NCBI GenBank assembly: GCA_944990035.1 | Contig: CALYLX010000128.1 | Coordinates: forward strand, 682,001 to 746,000 | DNA: 64,000 bases | DNA from: Clitopilus passeckerianus | Taxonomy: Eukaryota; Basidiomycota; Agaricomycetes; Agaricales; Entolomataceae | Direction: 5' to 3' | Shown: positions 13,615 to 25,206 of the stretch, one piece after another | Numbering within the stretch: position 1 is the stretch's first letter | How the letters are laid out: every line of letters starts with the position of its first letter | The notes under the pieces: generated by a model | Seen by the model: the letters and a program-made list of their open reading frames with translations, nothing else | The model's database searches: none | What the model was told of the DNA's origin: nothing | Translations under genes and position numbers: made by a program

Positions 13615-14208
13615 GTCAGAGTCGAATGAAGGGAATAGTTAGCAAGTAACCGTGCCATCTGATCCCATTTGGAAAACGGACACGTGGTCAATACGAGTTA
13701 ACGCGCGTTTCACTTTTTTTCCCTTTTCTTTACAACCACAACGTTAACTTTTTTTTGGTACTCTGTTGGCTGTTGGAGTACCTCATCTTGACTATTCGTG
13801 GAAGAGAAAACACCGACATCCTCGTTTGAGGTGCATTGCGTCTTTAATCTCACCGTTATGTGCCATAGTATGCGATGTACATTCTATCTAGACACCGACC
13901 AAAGTTACAATACGACTCTAGCTATTCGATTGCTTTTGATGGATTAACGCCAGGCGACTTGTTTATTCACCGTTATCTGCTGCCTTCCTCAAGTCCCGCC
14001 CAAGATATGGCCCCCAATGCCCCCCTGTCGCCTCATTAAAAGTGTTGAAACCTGAGCGTTGAGCACTCCATTCTACATAATAAGTTTCCTTCGAGGTTTC
14101 TTAGCGCCCGTTGCCGCATGCTGATGCCGCAGCTGTAATCTCCTCCTGTACCTCTCATTCTGGCAACAGCCAAATGGTTCTGTGAAAACAAATGAAAAAT
14201 GCGAGGGA
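13615..14208. other. Intergenic region between the UFE1 start and the F-box gene 3' end
   Basis: About 590 bp with no convincing coding sequence on either strand. The part next to the SNARE start contains T-rich and CT-rich tracts (about 13710-13760), which fit a pyrimidine-rich fungal promoter. The part near 14040-14208 would be the 3' region of the F-box gene. Confidence 0.5.
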
Positions 14209-15738
14209 TTATCGGTACGGAGGCAAATACGTCTGGTAGGCACCGGATTGCTTACGACAATAATCCTCCATCCGGCTGACGATGCGACAATCCGTGGCGT
14301 CTGCAAGATCAAGGATGTCTTGCTCGTGGACGGAACAGCAGTTAATCACAGTAAGAAGGGTAATGGGCCCAGCCACCTGTCCCTCTGGACCAGTCCATTG
14401 GGCAGTGTTTTCCAATTTGTCATATACGAGTCGGACGAGCGCCTTCCCCGTTACCTGGCCGCACCAGCGAAGATCCAATTTGGTCAATTCTGGGCAAAGG
14501 CCGCCGCTTGTAGTAAGCTGAAGCAGAATCTCGTCCGTGAGATCACTCTCGTGCAGGTACAACTCCTCCAAGGCTGGAATTGCAGCGAGACATGCGGTGA
14601 AATCCGACACGGAGAGGTCTATATCGTGGAGCTGTAATTTGCGAAGGGGTGTGCTGGACCCCTCGAGGAACATTCGAACGAAGGAGCTGACTTCCTCATC
14701 GGGGTGTCCTAAGGGGTCTACGGACGAGCGGAGATGGAGCGACTCGAGCCCAGGTGTTCTTAGGAATGGTAAAACTCCAAACATACTAGCCGATCCTGTT
14801 AATACCAGAGTATTGAGTTCGGGTAACTCGACAACCCGTCCCGCGGTATTGCTGGGTAGGAACACCTGATCCTGTCTATATTCTAGACTTAAGGAAAGTT
14901 TCTTTAGCGCTTGAAGACCCTGAAGCATTTGTAGAACTTCTTCTATGGAAGAGGTTCTTTCAAGTCGGTCCGATGTTAAATGAATGAATAACTCCTTCAT
15001 TGTGGGAGGCAAGGAGTTTGGAGGAGGTATAACGCTCCGAGAGATCCGGAGGGTGCGCAGTTGGGGGGATTGAGGAAAGGCATTTACAAGACCAGGAAGG
15101 TGGTGGCTGGACGCGGGGGCAATTGCATCGTGGTTAATTTCGTGCGAAACGGTGAGGTCAATTTCCCGTAGCTCCGGGCCAGGGCGATTGCACAGAGAAA
15201 GTAGCCAGTTGGCGTGGTTGAGAAACACGGATCGTACTGTGAGCGTCCTCCATCGAGAGACCTTTTGGAGCAGGGCGTCCATCACAGCTGGCAAGCGTGA
15301 GGTGTCCGCCTTCACCTCTAGTGTTATGTATAGCAGCGAACCTCCCGCACGCTCCAACCAGAACTGAGTACGCCCAAAGGGGTCTCTGCTGTCTAGGTCT
15401 ACATACAAATGAGACCAGACTGTTGGTATCCCAGCTGCCTTGCGCCATTCGGTACAAACATGGGATGCCGCGAGAGGGGTGAGCGTATACCCCCCTCTGG
15501 CACACATTTCGAATATTTTCGCAAGTATTTCTGGCGGTAGACGCCTTGCCAAAGTCAAGAGACCAAGGCTATATCGGATCTTGTGCTGATACCGCAGTTT
15601 ATCAAACTGTAGTTGACGCACCCGACGCATCAGCACCTCTATCTCCCCATCAAGCCGTGCTACAGCATCCGTATTGAGCTCTACTTCACGGAGAAGTCTG
15701 GTCCTGACTGGATCTGCGATATTAAGTTGTCCCATCAT
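14209..15738 (-). CDS. F-box protein with leucine-rich repeats, intronless
   Basis: This is a predicted substrate receptor of an SCF ubiquitin ligase; no substrate is inferable. The single exon of about 509 codons starts at MMGQLNIADPVRTRLLREVE (15738); the frame is open to 15804, so a start 22 codons earlier is possible. An N-terminal coiled coil (TDAVARLDGEIEVLMRRVRQ) precedes the F-box-like helix set LARRLPPEILAKIFEMC and VCTEWRKAAGIPTVWSHLYV. LRR-like stretches follow, such as ELREIDLTVS, LRTLRISRSV, ALKKLSLSLEY and LTKLDLRWCGQVTGKALVRL. This coiled-coil plus F-box plus LRR layout is a greatly expanded family in Agaricomycetes. Lack of introns contrasts with neighbouring genes but is common in that family. 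Confidence 0.85.
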   Translation of the reverse strand: MMGQLNIADPVRTRLLREVELNTDAVARLDGEIEVLMRRVRQLQFDKLRYQHKIRYSLGLLTLARRLPPEILAKIFEMCARGGYTLTPLAASHVCTEWRKAAGIPTVWSHLYVDLDSRDPFGRTQFWLERAGGSLLYITLEVKADTSRLPAVMDALLQKVSRWRTLTVRSVFLNHANWLLSLCNRPGPELREIDLTVSHEINHDAIAPASSHHLPGLVNAFPQSPQLRTLRISRSVIPPPNSLPPTMKELFIHLTSDRLERTSSIEEVLQMLQGLQALKKLSLSLEYRQDQVFLPSNTAGRVVELPELNTLVLTGSASMFGVLPFLRTPGLESLHLRSSVDPLGHPDEEVSSFVRMFLEGSSTPLRKLQLHDIDLSVSDFTACLAAIPALEELYLHESDLTDEILLQLTTSGGLCPELTKLDLRWCGQVTGKALVRLVYDKLENTAQWTGPEGQVAGPITLLTVINCCSVHEQDILDLADATDCRIVSRMEDYCRKQSGAYQTYLPPYR

Positions 15739-15998
15739 GGTGGAGAAGAGTAGGTGGGGAAAATCACGCGCTACCAGGGGTAGTTTGTAAAACATAAGCA
15801 ACATAGAAAATCTCGATCAACGGTCGAGGACGTTGGAAGTTCCGGCGGCGTAGGTTCTCAAAGCTACATCATCGTTGCAATATATGTGACGTTCACTTGA
15901 CAAGGATCCTGTGCCAGACTGTAGAAAGAAAATGCTAAACTGCCACTCAGATGCATGCTTCTACCAGTAAATCGGACCGATAAGTCGATGCCTAACTG

Positions 15999-17080
15999 CT
16001 AATAGTAACCCACAGTGTGGAGGAGATTATGAGGATGTTTTTCTTGGTGTATTTGCAATATCTCATCGATCTCTTCGTCAAGGTCGGTTGCCGCTTCGAT
16101 CTGGGAGTAGGGTATGTCAAGATTAAAAGAGGCTGTGAAAGTCTAAAATGGCTGGACCTACGGCAGCGGCTAGTTCGACCATTGATTTGCCTGCAATAAG
16201 GGCCTCTTCGTGGTTATCCTTAATCTCTATATTGATGACATGGACCGGTCTGTTGTATTCTCCGCCGCGCGCCAATAAGTCTAAATTCATAACAAAGAGG
16301 TCAGATGAATGTCCTGGTACTGAAGGTAAGGCATCAAAAGAGTGTATGAGAATACCTTCGCAAACTGCGTCAAAACAACGTTCTTCACATGTGATCACCA
16401 CGTCCGCAACTGTTTTTGTCTCTTGCCACCGCTCTGGTGCAAGCTTGATCCGCCTATTCCGATCTAGCATCTGCAAGAGGCCATTGGCAGCGTACCTAAA
16501 CCATAAAATGAGCCGCGCGTTCTCAATAAAACTGTATGGAACTTACAAACGTGGATCCTTCGAGTGTAATTCTTCATATATGGTATTATATGGAGTGCCA
16601 AACTGATATATGTTTGGCTTGTCAACTGAAGGGCCAGGCAAACGCACAGCGGAGCCGGTACCGGCAGAGATAACTTGGTAACCTGCTTTACTGGATCGAT
16701 CGAAAGGATATTAATCTCTTTCCCATGATTTATGAAGGTAGACAGGCTTACGCAAGGACGTGATGCCCTTCCATGGATCTATTCTATGAGGAATTGGCGC
16801 TTAGCTGAGTGGAAAGTAAAGCCAAATGGAAAAAAAAACAGCATGCCTGGTTGCTGGCACAAACGACACAGAACAACGGGCGGGGCTTGAATTCTGATAA
16901 TATGGCGGAAGGATGGGAAATTTGTGGGCCTGGAGGCGGAGGTTGGTTGTCATAATCTGCTGAAGCCGATGTCACAGGAGGACCCAGCGGTGGGTTGGGT
17001 TGGGTGGTCGTTGAGGTAGAGGCGCCCTGAAGCCGTGGATCTGGGCGGGTCAAGCGAGGATCTCGTCTTCTGGGGTCCAT
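15999..17080 (-). CDS. SSU72: RNA polymerase II CTD phosphatase Ssu72
   Basis: This phosphatase removes Ser5/Ser7 phosphates from the Pol II C-terminal domain and acts with the 3'-end processing machinery. The start at 17080 gives [18 protein letters not shown], then a Pro-rich leader not found in yeast Ssu72. The catalytic P-loop CX5R appears as VCASNQ joined to NRSMEGH across an intron with a GC donor (16794-16846). Downstream are [59 protein letters not shown] and [20 protein letters not shown]. The C-terminus [15 protein letters not shown]...[10 protein letters not shown] ends at 15999-16001. Identification is firm, since the order of motifs matches the family throughout. Confidence 0.92.
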
Positions 17081-17625
17081 TTAACTAGATATTTCGATGG
17101 GATAAGCGCGTTGTTCCGTCGAAATGGCAAGGGACGAAGGAAGGAGCTCAGCAGTATCCAGAACATTCAAGGTCATCTCAACGACCCACGAATACGTGGC
17201 AAAGTAGGGGTCGTACAGTTTCCACTCTGAATCATCGTCGTAAATGAAAGTTTGTGGTCAAGTTGGACTTACTTTGTGCGGTGGTTCGGGCTATCATGCA
17301 AGGTTGGCAGAGGTTCGTTGGTCACGCGAGGTTTGGCATCAAACTCTTTATGGAGAATCGGGGTTCGGATTGATGGCAGCATTTACAACAGCTCCGAAAA
17401 GAACCTTATTTGGTCTGAACCCTGACCACTGATTATCAATGTGTTGAGCGCGTTGAATGGCAAGACAGATTGATGTCGTCCAAGCACGCAATGAAGACAA
17501 CATGACCGCGCAAGAGCCAACAATTGGCGGCGTGAGAAGTAAAGACGCGATCAATCGATTGGTATTTATTGGATGCGATAATTATTCCATAGAATCTACA
17601 CCACAATCTATCTTACTTGACCACC
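17081..17625. other. Divergent promoter region between SSU72 and the peroxiredoxin gene
   Basis: About 545 bp with no supported coding sequence; short frames on either strand have no recognisable domain. It separates two divergent starts (17080 minus, 17626 plus) and must contain both promoters. No specific regulatory site could be named with confidence. Confidence 0.45.
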
Positions 17626-18615
17626 ATGACCAACCTTCGCCTCGGAAGCATTGCCCCAGACTTTGAAGCTGATACCACAGCTGGAAAGATCAAATTCCAC
17701 GATTGGGTCGGCGACTCCTGGGTGAGCCTGGAGGTTCCTGAGCACCTCGTCGCATACTGATATGTTTTCTTTGAGGCCGTTCTCTTCTCCCATCCAGGAG
17801 ATTTCACCCCTGTCTGCACCACTGAGCTCGGAGAGGTTGCACGCCGGGCCCCTGACTTTGCTGCTCGTAATGTCAAAGTCATTGGTCTCTCCGCTAACGG
17901 CCTGGAAGAGCACAACAAATGGGTGCAGGACATTAACGAGTACGGTGCCAAGTTCGGTCCTACTGACGTTCAATTCCCCATCGTGCGTTTTAAAACTATT
18001 GGTGAAAGCCTCTCCGTAGTCTCAAATAGATTCTAGATTGCCGACGAGGACAGGAAGATCTCTACTCTCTACGACATGTTGGATTACCAGGACGCTACCA
18101 ACCGAGATGCCAAGGGCCTGCCTTTCACCGTCAGTCCCTCTTCTACCTTCAGAACCTACCTATTCTGAACAAATCTCAGGTCCGCACTGTCTTCGTGATT
18201 GACCCCAAGAAAGTCATCCGCTTGACTATCTCTTACCCCGCCTCCACTGGTCGTAACTTCGATGAGATCATCCGGTGAGTCAGGCACGCCCGAAATTTGG
18301 ATGTGAACTGAAACCTTTCTCTTCTCTTAGAGTTATTGACTGTAAATACATACAACGTATTTTACATCTAGGCTCGAATACTAACGCAATAATCTAGCCC
18401 TTCAAATTGGCGACAAGCACCGAGTCACCACGCCAGTCAACTGGAAGAAGGGCGAGGATGTGATTGTCCATCCAAGTGTCACGAACGATGAGGCTAAAAC
18501 ACTGTTCCCCGAATTCACGATCCACAAGGTAAGATCCTATATATTCATCAATAGATCTGCGTTGACCACGACTCTTTAGCCTTACCTGAGGACCACTCCT
18601 CTCAAAAATGTTTGA
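17626..18615 (+). CDS. 1-Cys peroxiredoxin (Prx6 type)
   Basis: This is a thiol peroxidase reducing hydrogen peroxide and alkyl hydroperoxides, mitochondrial or cytosolic in fungi. The ATG at 17626 gives MTNLRLGSIAPDFEADTTAG. After one intron the peroxidatic motif VLFSHPGDFTPVCTTELGEV appears, with the catalytic Cys in PVCTTE. Further conserved blocks are VIGLSANGLEEHNKWVQDIN, RTVFVIDPKKVIRLTISYPA and TTPVNWKKGEDVIVHPSV, the last typical of the Prx6 C-terminal extension. The end is PYLRTTPLKNV with stop 18613-18615. No resolving Cys is seen in the C-terminal part, which fits the 1-Cys class. About six short introns are present. There is no recognisable N-terminal targeting peptide. Confidence 0.93.
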
Positions 18616-18762
18616 GTAATTACTACGAAGCTAGTCAAAGTATATATGATGTTTTGTAAAATATATTGAACTTATGTGGATTTTACTTCAAGTAATTGAA
18701 AGCGGGAGGAGTAATAGTCAAGTTCTTGAAGAATGTGCGTGGAGAGCGCATTCAGGGGCACA

Positions 18763-18786
18763 AGATTAGATTAGATTAGATTAGAT
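18763..18786. repeat. Pentanucleotide microsatellite (AGATT)n
   Basis: About five tandem AGATT units lie in the spacer between the peroxiredoxin and proteasome genes. This is a plain short tandem repeat, likely length-polymorphic. Confidence 0.85.
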
Positions 18787-18864
18787 GCACATGGCAAACA
18801 GAGACAAACATTTATCACGCGTCTGGGATGGGCTTACGCGTTGGGATCTCTTCGTTTCTCAACT

Positions 18865-19835
18865 ATGGCCAGCGCTGACGGTGGTGCATACAGGTAGATA
18901 TCTAGCTTATAGGTGCTTCAAATTGGCTGATAAGACCGTAACAGCTACTCCTTGACAGTCTTTTCGCCCAGTGGAAAGCTTGTTCAGATCGAACATGCAT
19001 TGGCTGCCGTTTCGCAAGGCACGACTAGCCTGGGGATCAAAGGTATGTCCACCAACTTGATACTTCCCATCCTGCATCTAACTACGTTGGCAGCATCGAA
19101 TGGCATTGTGATCGCAACAGAGAAGAAGTCGTCGTCGATTCTGATCGATGATTCGATGCTGGAGAAAGTTGCTGTCGTCTGCCCCAACATAGGCATCGTT
19201 TACTCTGGGATGGGACCAGACTTCCGGGTTCTCATTGCCAAAGCCCGCAAGAGTGCACAGGCATATTGGAAGATCTATGGGGAATATCCTCCGACGCGCG
19301 TTTTGACACAGGAGATCGCAACTGTGATGCAACAGGCCACGCAGTCTGGGTAGGCGTCGTTTTGCCCTTTTCAGTCTCGTCTTACATCCGTATCAGGGGT
19401 GTCCGGCCGTATGGAGTCTCGTTGCTTGTTGCTGGGTGGGACATCAATCGGGGGCCCACGTTGTATCAAGTCGACCCCTCCGGTTCTTTTTGGGCATGGA
19501 AGGCAAGTGCCATCGGCAAGAATATGGTGAATGCGAAGACCTTCCTCGAGAAGCGGCAAGTACCTGTTTCCCCTGCTGACTTCTCGACGTAACTTACCCA
19601 CGCCTTCAGGTACAATGATGATATCAGTCTCGAAGACGCTATCCATACGGCACTTCTCACATTGAAGGAAGGATTCGAGGGTCAAATGACCGAGAAAACG
19701 ATAGAAATAGGTGTCATCACGGTGCCTACCACAGCAGAATTAGAGGAAGGGAAAATCGGGGGAGAGACAGGCCGTCCACGACCGACATTCAGGAAACTGA
19801 CGGAAGAAGAAGTCAGGGATTATTTGGCGCTGTAA
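18865..19835 (+). CDS. PRE8: 20S proteasome subunit alpha-2
   Basis: This is a structural alpha-ring subunit of the 20S core, found in nucleus and cytosol. The ATG at 18865 encodes MASADGGAY, spliced to [20 protein letters not shown], the alpha-subunit N-terminal signature. It continues with [40 protein letters not shown] and the alpha-2 segment [15 protein letters not shown]. Later motifs are [15 protein letters not shown] and [20 protein letters not shown]. The C-terminal tail is [15 protein letters not shown] with stop 19833-19835. Four or so introns are inferred. Alpha subunits lack the catalytic Thr, as expected here. Assignment to alpha-2 rests on the [10 protein letters not shown] start and the ...WAWKA block. 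Confidence 0.94.
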
Positions 19836-20529
19836 TTGTAACTTTAGGTCAGTGGAACCACCCTCGATGAAACGTTACGAATTCAATAATTGTTCTTGTA
19901 AATTAGGACAGAATATTTACCCAGATTGGCGCTCCATGTATTGCAGACGGAGTACAAGTGTCCAAATCATTGTTAATCTCGGATACATTTCTACGCGACC
20001 ATGAAAGCTTCTTTACACCGCCTCTGCCTCGCCGATTACAATTATGGGTTGATCAATCGGGCTTCTCCATGTTGGTTCACCTACCGGAATGGATCAAAAG
20101 GCAAGCGGATTTCCCTGCCAGCCTTGTCAATTACTTCTTGCCAAAAATGGGTGATTCCCATTTCGGTAAAGTCCAACGTTTCCAGGTCACATCTAATAAT
20201 GTAAGTCCATGTGGAAAGCCTCGTTTTTGCGCCTCACCGCACGATTGTCTTCATCAACGACGAATCCCCAGATGTATTCCCCTTTCCTCCGTCTTCATCG
20301 CGGATTGGTCAACACATTCATTGGAGCTGGGGAATGGCCGATAGCCATGGACGCTGCTTCGTGGTATCGTAAGCGCCCTCGCAGCATTAAGGTTCATTCA
20401 GGGAGAAACCTGGCTTTTGTTTTCGTCGTCACCTAGGATAGAAATTATCCTCGTGGTGCGAGGTACTTGCAGATATAAACTCTCTCTCCTGACCTTCTGG
20501 AGTCTTCATCGGCACCCTTCAAAACCTCG
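19836..20529 (+). other. Spacer with splice-like signals but no recognisable product
   Basis: About 690 bp between the proteasome gene and the small Zn2Cys6 gene. On the plus strand there are two intron-like stretches, GTAAGT...CCCCAG (about 20200-20270) and GTAAGC...CCTAG (about 20369-20435). The open frames joined by them match nothing I recognise and no single frame stays open through all pieces. It could be a spliced 5' leader of the downstream gene or an unknown small gene. Confidence 0.3.
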
Positions 20530-21393
20530 ATGTCTCAACAAGGCAATTCACACTATTCCCAACCGTCTCCGACGCCAGCTCATTTGGGCCGTATTCGCGA
20601 GCCGCGTACCCAACTCGCCTGCCTTCGATGCCGCAAAGACAAAGTCAAGGTACCCGTGATAAATTCATAATCTGCTGGACTTTTCACCTGATAATTTGAC
20701 TAGTGCCATCGCCCGGACGCGTTTAGAACGCCATGTGAACGTTGTGTCAAGAAGCACGTTGAGACGGTTTGTCGATATTTGACGATTGACGAAGAGAAAT
20801 TTGAGCAAGACCATGGGTCTGCTCGTGTCACGCCTAGTCCCGGGCTGACTGACTCCTCGCCAATCTCGTCATTGTCGTCGGCTCCACCCTTTACGCCTGC
20901 ATATCAGCCAGCTCTCGACTCGTCACAATACCCAGTCTCTTCGTTTGCATCGAGTGGATACCCTTACGACACAACAATGGTTTCGCACGGGAACTCTGGC
21001 CAGGCACCATTTATCGACTGGTCCCATCAGCGTGTTCTCGGTCCAAACCTTTCGCCCCCCGCACCGTCAAATGATCATTTTCATTCGGCTCACGTGAAAG
21101 CCCCAAATCAAGCCGCTCGCTTACAGGTTCCTTCTCTACGAGTCCCGATACCCCCCAGTATTTCACGAAGACATGAGAGTACTAATGACTGGTTGGAAGG
21201 TCACCTGCCCCAACCCCACACTCAATCTAACGCTCTTCAGATGATTGGCACCAGCTCTGGTGACCAACAATACATCTTCAATTCAACCGGGTATGTTTCA
21301 ATGAGTATCACCGTCCCTCCTGTCTCACACACCCTCAGACCCCAGACCCAGGGTGACGCTTTTGATCAGACGCAATGGCCTGGCTCGTTCTAG
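20530..21393 (+). CDS. Small Zn(II)2Cys6 zinc-cluster protein
   Basis: This is a putative DNA-binding regulator of about 250-270 residues. The ATG at 20530 gives MSQQGNSHYSQPSPTPAHLG, then the zinc cluster LACLRCRKDKVK spliced to CHRPDAFRTPCERCVKKH and ETVCRYL. The spacing is CX2CX6CX9CX2CX8C, with the intron placed just before the third Cys. The rest is a Ser/Pro/Gln-rich low-complexity region with no fungal-specific middle domain. A 48-nt stretch at about 21292-21339 has GTATGT and CAG ends, is a multiple of three and lacks stops, so it may be an intron or may be retained. Stop is 21391-21393. Targets cannot be inferred. Confidence 0.72.
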
Positions 21394-21806
21394 GATCGCG
21401 TCCTCTTTTTTTCCTCCTATGATCTATGCTATATGTACCTGGTCTCGTAGGTGTCGTTTTGCTTCGGACGCTTTCTATTGCCACCCTGCTTTCTTTCTGC
21501 TCTATCTATTCTATATATTCAAGGATATACCACCTCCCCACTCATCATAATATGCCCCATACCTTTTCGATTGATCTCCATTTCTTCGTGTGCTTTGTTG
21601 CACTACGGACCGGGCATCGTCGTTCTTGTGACAATTACTTCCATATGCAAATACTCTGTGTGGACCTCTGACTGTTCCTTCATTTCTTAACTCGGCCTGG
21701 ATGAATTCAATACTGTAATATATTTGGCTCCTCTTAGTGATAGCGGATGCATAATACAAGGTCTGCTTGCTACATTGAAGTTTCATCATGTCTTCGGATC
21801 CGTCAA
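21394..21806. other. Convergent 3' region between the zinc-cluster gene and the aldehyde dehydrogenase gene
   Basis: About 410 bp, T-rich on the plus strand, holding the 3' ends of two converging genes. No coding potential or RNA gene was recognised. Confidence 0.45.
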
Positions 21807-24407
21807 CTAAAGAGGCCAGTCCAACTTTTCACCGAAGTTCCAATGAACAGCTTTCACAGATGTATATTCGTCCAACGCGTAGCCTCCTAGCTCGCGGCCT
21901 GACAGAAATGTGATCTGTCGTGAGTAGTATTCTAAGCGCCTAAGGAGTATTCGTACCGATTCCTGACTGCTTCTTTCCCCCGAAAGGAACATTGTTATAA
22001 AGCAAGTTGTACTGGTTAACCCACACCTTGTCAGAAGAAACATGTGTATCAGCATGATGTAAATCAACTAGGGGATATCACCACCCACCGTTCCAGCCTC
22101 GAGGGCCGATGAGACTCTCATACACTGGTTTGCATCGCCTGTGCAATTCATTCGGAGCCAGTAAGGGATGGCCACCAATTATTTCAGGGAATCGACTTAC
22201 TTGAATGGAGTCCAGCGCCGAGACCATAGCTGGTATCGTTCGCAAGCCGGATGCCCTCGGCCTCAGTCTTGAATTTGCCAACTGAAAGCACTGGCCCGAA
22301 AATCTGGATAAAGGTCAAACAAAATATTTGTGAGTCGCAAAGGCGTGAACCGACCTCTTCCTTGACCTGTATCCGAAAAAAGAGTCAAGACAAAAAAAGT
22401 AAGTCATTAGTGTCAAGAAGTTCGAGGAAACGATCCTGACGATCTTCATGTCCGGTCGGATCTCGGTAAAGACTACAAGAACCCATAGATGAATTTTCGA
22501 TCAATGCGATGACAGGGAAAGAGACGCACTCGTCGGGTCGACATAGAAGCCCTTCCCGGATCTCTTGGCACCCCCGATAAGAGCCTTTGCGCCTTCTGAC
22601 TTTCCAGACTCGATATAGTTCCAGACACGGTCATACTGGACTTTTGACACCTGTTCAGCGGTACGAAATGCAGTGTTAACCGACGTAGTAAGAAAAATCG
22701 CGGGTTGCATACCACAGGACCACCACTGCTTGTTTCGTCAAATCCATCGCCGATGACTGTCGCTTTGACCTTGGACACAAGAATCTCCAAGAACTTGTCG
22801 TAGATTGATTCTTGAACGTAAACCCGGGAGCCCGCGGTACAATCTTGACCGGTATTGTAACAGATCCCCAGCGCAGCCCAATTAGCAGCTGTGGAATGTC
22901 GGAAGGTGAGTTTGGAGTTCCAAAAAGAATGGTACCGGATGCAACCGCCTCGGTGACCATAGAGGAGGCCAGAATGCTTCCATTCAATGGGTTTGTAGGT
23001 GTCCGAGTGCGGAACGCTGATAGGTCATAAGCGTATGGTCCAGAACGCACCTTGCTCCAAATCTGCCGATTCGAAGACCAACTGAGGCGATTTCCCTCCC
23101 AATTCGAGCGAGACCTACCAAGTCGTTAACTTAATCGGACATTTACACCTGGAGGTATCTGACTAACCTTCTTCAAGTTACTCTTCGCGGCAGCTTCCAT
23201 GATCTTACGCCCGGTGATGGTGGAGCCAGTGAATGCGACTTTGTCCACATCTGGATGGGCAGCAAGCGCTGCCCCTCCGACATGGCCCAAAGAGGGCAAG
23301 GTATTGACAACACCAGGTGGGAACCTAAGGCATAAATTAATGGCAAAACACGAGGACATGAGCATGCCCTTTACCCAGCCTCTTTCACCAGCTCGGAGAG
23401 TTTCTGGTGCGAGGTCTCAGTAAATCGCTATCAGCGACGACTTGTGACAGGCGACGTACCAATGCCGTAAGCGGGGTAAGCTCAGAGGGTTTCATCACAA
23501 TTGTGCAGCCAACTGCCAAAGCCGGTGCAACCTTCCAGGCCCTGTGAAAAGTTCAAAAAAAACCCCTTCCAAATTTAATAGTTTTGGTCGTACCACATCA
23601 TAATCGGGTAGTTCCAGGGAATACTATAATATTATCAGTTTCTGAACTTTGAGCGAACTGCCTGCTACGTGCTTGTTCTCTCACGTACATTTGTCCGCAC
23701 ACGCCAATAGGGTCATGGCGGGTGAATGCAAGCTTGGTCTTGTTGTCAATCTCAAGCGTCTAGGCAGAATGCTCATGAGAATCTCCAATGGTGCGACTGC
23801 GCATATCAACTTACTTGTCCAACGACTTTGTCTGCCCATCCAGCGAAGTAACGGAGGCATTGCACGGAATCCCCGATATCGAAATCCCTTCAAATTATCT
23901 CAGGGCTTCGCTCGACCTTTGAGAAGGAGGAGATAACTTACCTAGCTATTTTGACCGGTTTACCATTGTTCAAAGACTCAATCTCGGCGAGTTCCTGGGC
24001 ATCGCGTTCGATCAAATCAGCAAGCTTGTGCATAAGCCGAGCTCGCTCAAAACCTGTGACGTTCTTTCCCCAGGTAGTATTGAAGGCTTCGCGAGCTGCG
24101 GCAACTGCAGCGTCCACATCCTTGGAGGAGGCTGATGGCAAGCAAGATGTTGGCGTCTGCGACCAGAGATCCAAGAACGGTCCTACCTGCAACAACAGAG
24201 CAAAGGAGCTCTTCGGTGGCTGGATTGACGATACTGGAAGCATCGAGCCATGATATCAGATTTAATTTTCCGAAATCGCGAGATAACGCACTCGATCCGT
24301 TCATTGGAATCGACCGATGGCACAAACTCGTTGTTGATAAACAATCCGGTCGATACAGAGATCTTCTTGTTAGACTTGGGAACCTCAAGAGAAACTGTTT
24401 CTGCCAT
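21807..24407 (-). CDS. NAD(P)-dependent aldehyde dehydrogenase (class 1/2 type)
   Basis: This enzyme oxidises aldehydes such as acetaldehyde to carboxylic acids. The start at 24407 gives [20 protein letters not shown] then [13 protein letters not shown]. Ordered motifs seen across the exons are [78 protein letters not shown] and the catalytic Glu block [13 protein letters not shown]. The catalytic Cys is in [32 protein letters not shown] and [20 protein letters not shown] complete the fold. The stop is 21807-21809, after [11 protein letters not shown]. More than ten short introns are present. No mitochondrial presequence is evident, suggesting a cytosolic form. The promoter region is shared with the divergent COX8 gene 357 bp away. 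Confidence 0.93.
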
Positions 24408-24764
24408 GGTTGCTTAAGGTCTTGTGGATATAGGGCGAGAGAAGATAACGCTAGCGACGTATTTAAGCCCCATGATCCGGCTAACTTAGATAATGACCAC
24501 GGGATTCGTTGATATCATTGTGGCTTGAGGAAGAAGACAGATAGGGTGAAATCTGGGCCCATCTAACGTCAGGACTGTCGACAGAAGGACGTCGATAAAC
24601 CACGGCCGATTAAGCGTAATCTTGTATGCTGCCAGTGCCAGGGTGAAGGTTGGTGCAATGTCACGCAGTAAATGTCTGTCACAATGCGTGACAACTACAC
24701 AAGTCCGACCCATCCCGAGTCCCAAGTCCGTCCCGCAAGTCCTTTCACCCAGTCAACTAAAACC
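24408..24764. other. Divergent promoter region between the aldehyde dehydrogenase and COX8 genes
   Basis: About 357 bp without coding signal. It must contain the promoters of both divergent genes. No individual site is claimed. Confidence 0.45.
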
Positions 24765-25117
24765 ATGTCCTTCGCTGTCCTCGCCAGACCCGCTGTGAGC
24801 CGCCAAGTTTTGGGCCGTGCACGCTCATTGCACACCTCGTCACCTCTTCGTTCAGATCATCATGGTCGCTACCATGTGGGTTTCCTTTCCCAGACACGCC
24901 AACATTCAGCTGACCTTGTCGAAGCCTACTCCTTTTGACTGGCCCGCAGCCGACAAGAAGACTGGATTCGGCCTCAAAGTCCTTGCCTATCTCAGCGTTG
25001 GCTTCGCCATTCCTTTTGTCGCTGCCAAGTACCAACTGTAAGTTACAACTCCGAAGCACCATTTCACGTTTGCTAAAATTACATCGCCTTCCTAGCGTCA
25101 AGTCTCAGGGTGCATAG
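24765..25117 (+). CDS. COX8: Cytochrome c oxidase subunit VIIc (yeast Cox8)
   Basis: This is a small nuclear-encoded subunit of respiratory complex IV in the inner mitochondrial membrane. The ATG at 24765 starts a basic presequence (MSFAVLARPAVSRQVLGRAR), followed by SLHTSSPLRSDHH. After the first intron the mature part reads PTPFDWPAADKKTGFGLKV and the single membrane helix LAYLSVGFAIPFVAAKYQL. A second intron leads to the tail VKSQGA, with stop 25115-25117. Length (about 70-75 residues) and the F-x-W...GF-x-PF-x-x-x-x-QL pattern match the VIIc/Cox8 family. The exact acceptor of intron 1 (after TTCAG or after GAAG, about 24911-24925) is unsettled and changes a few residues. Confidence 0.85.
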
Positions 25118-25206
25118 AAGCCTAGACCCCATATCATATTCATCATATAGAGTGCAATAGACTATATCATTCCATTTTGCCACAACCTCGTGTGTTCAGA
25201 ATTATT

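Noticed and set aside
15158..15505. Second minus-strand frame inside the F-box gene
   Set aside because: It lies entirely within the intronless 500-codon F-box/LRR frame and has no domain of its own.
18763..18786. AGATT repeats as telomere-like sequence
   Set aside because: Fungal telomeres are usually TTAGGG. This is a short pentanucleotide microsatellite inside a gene-rich region.
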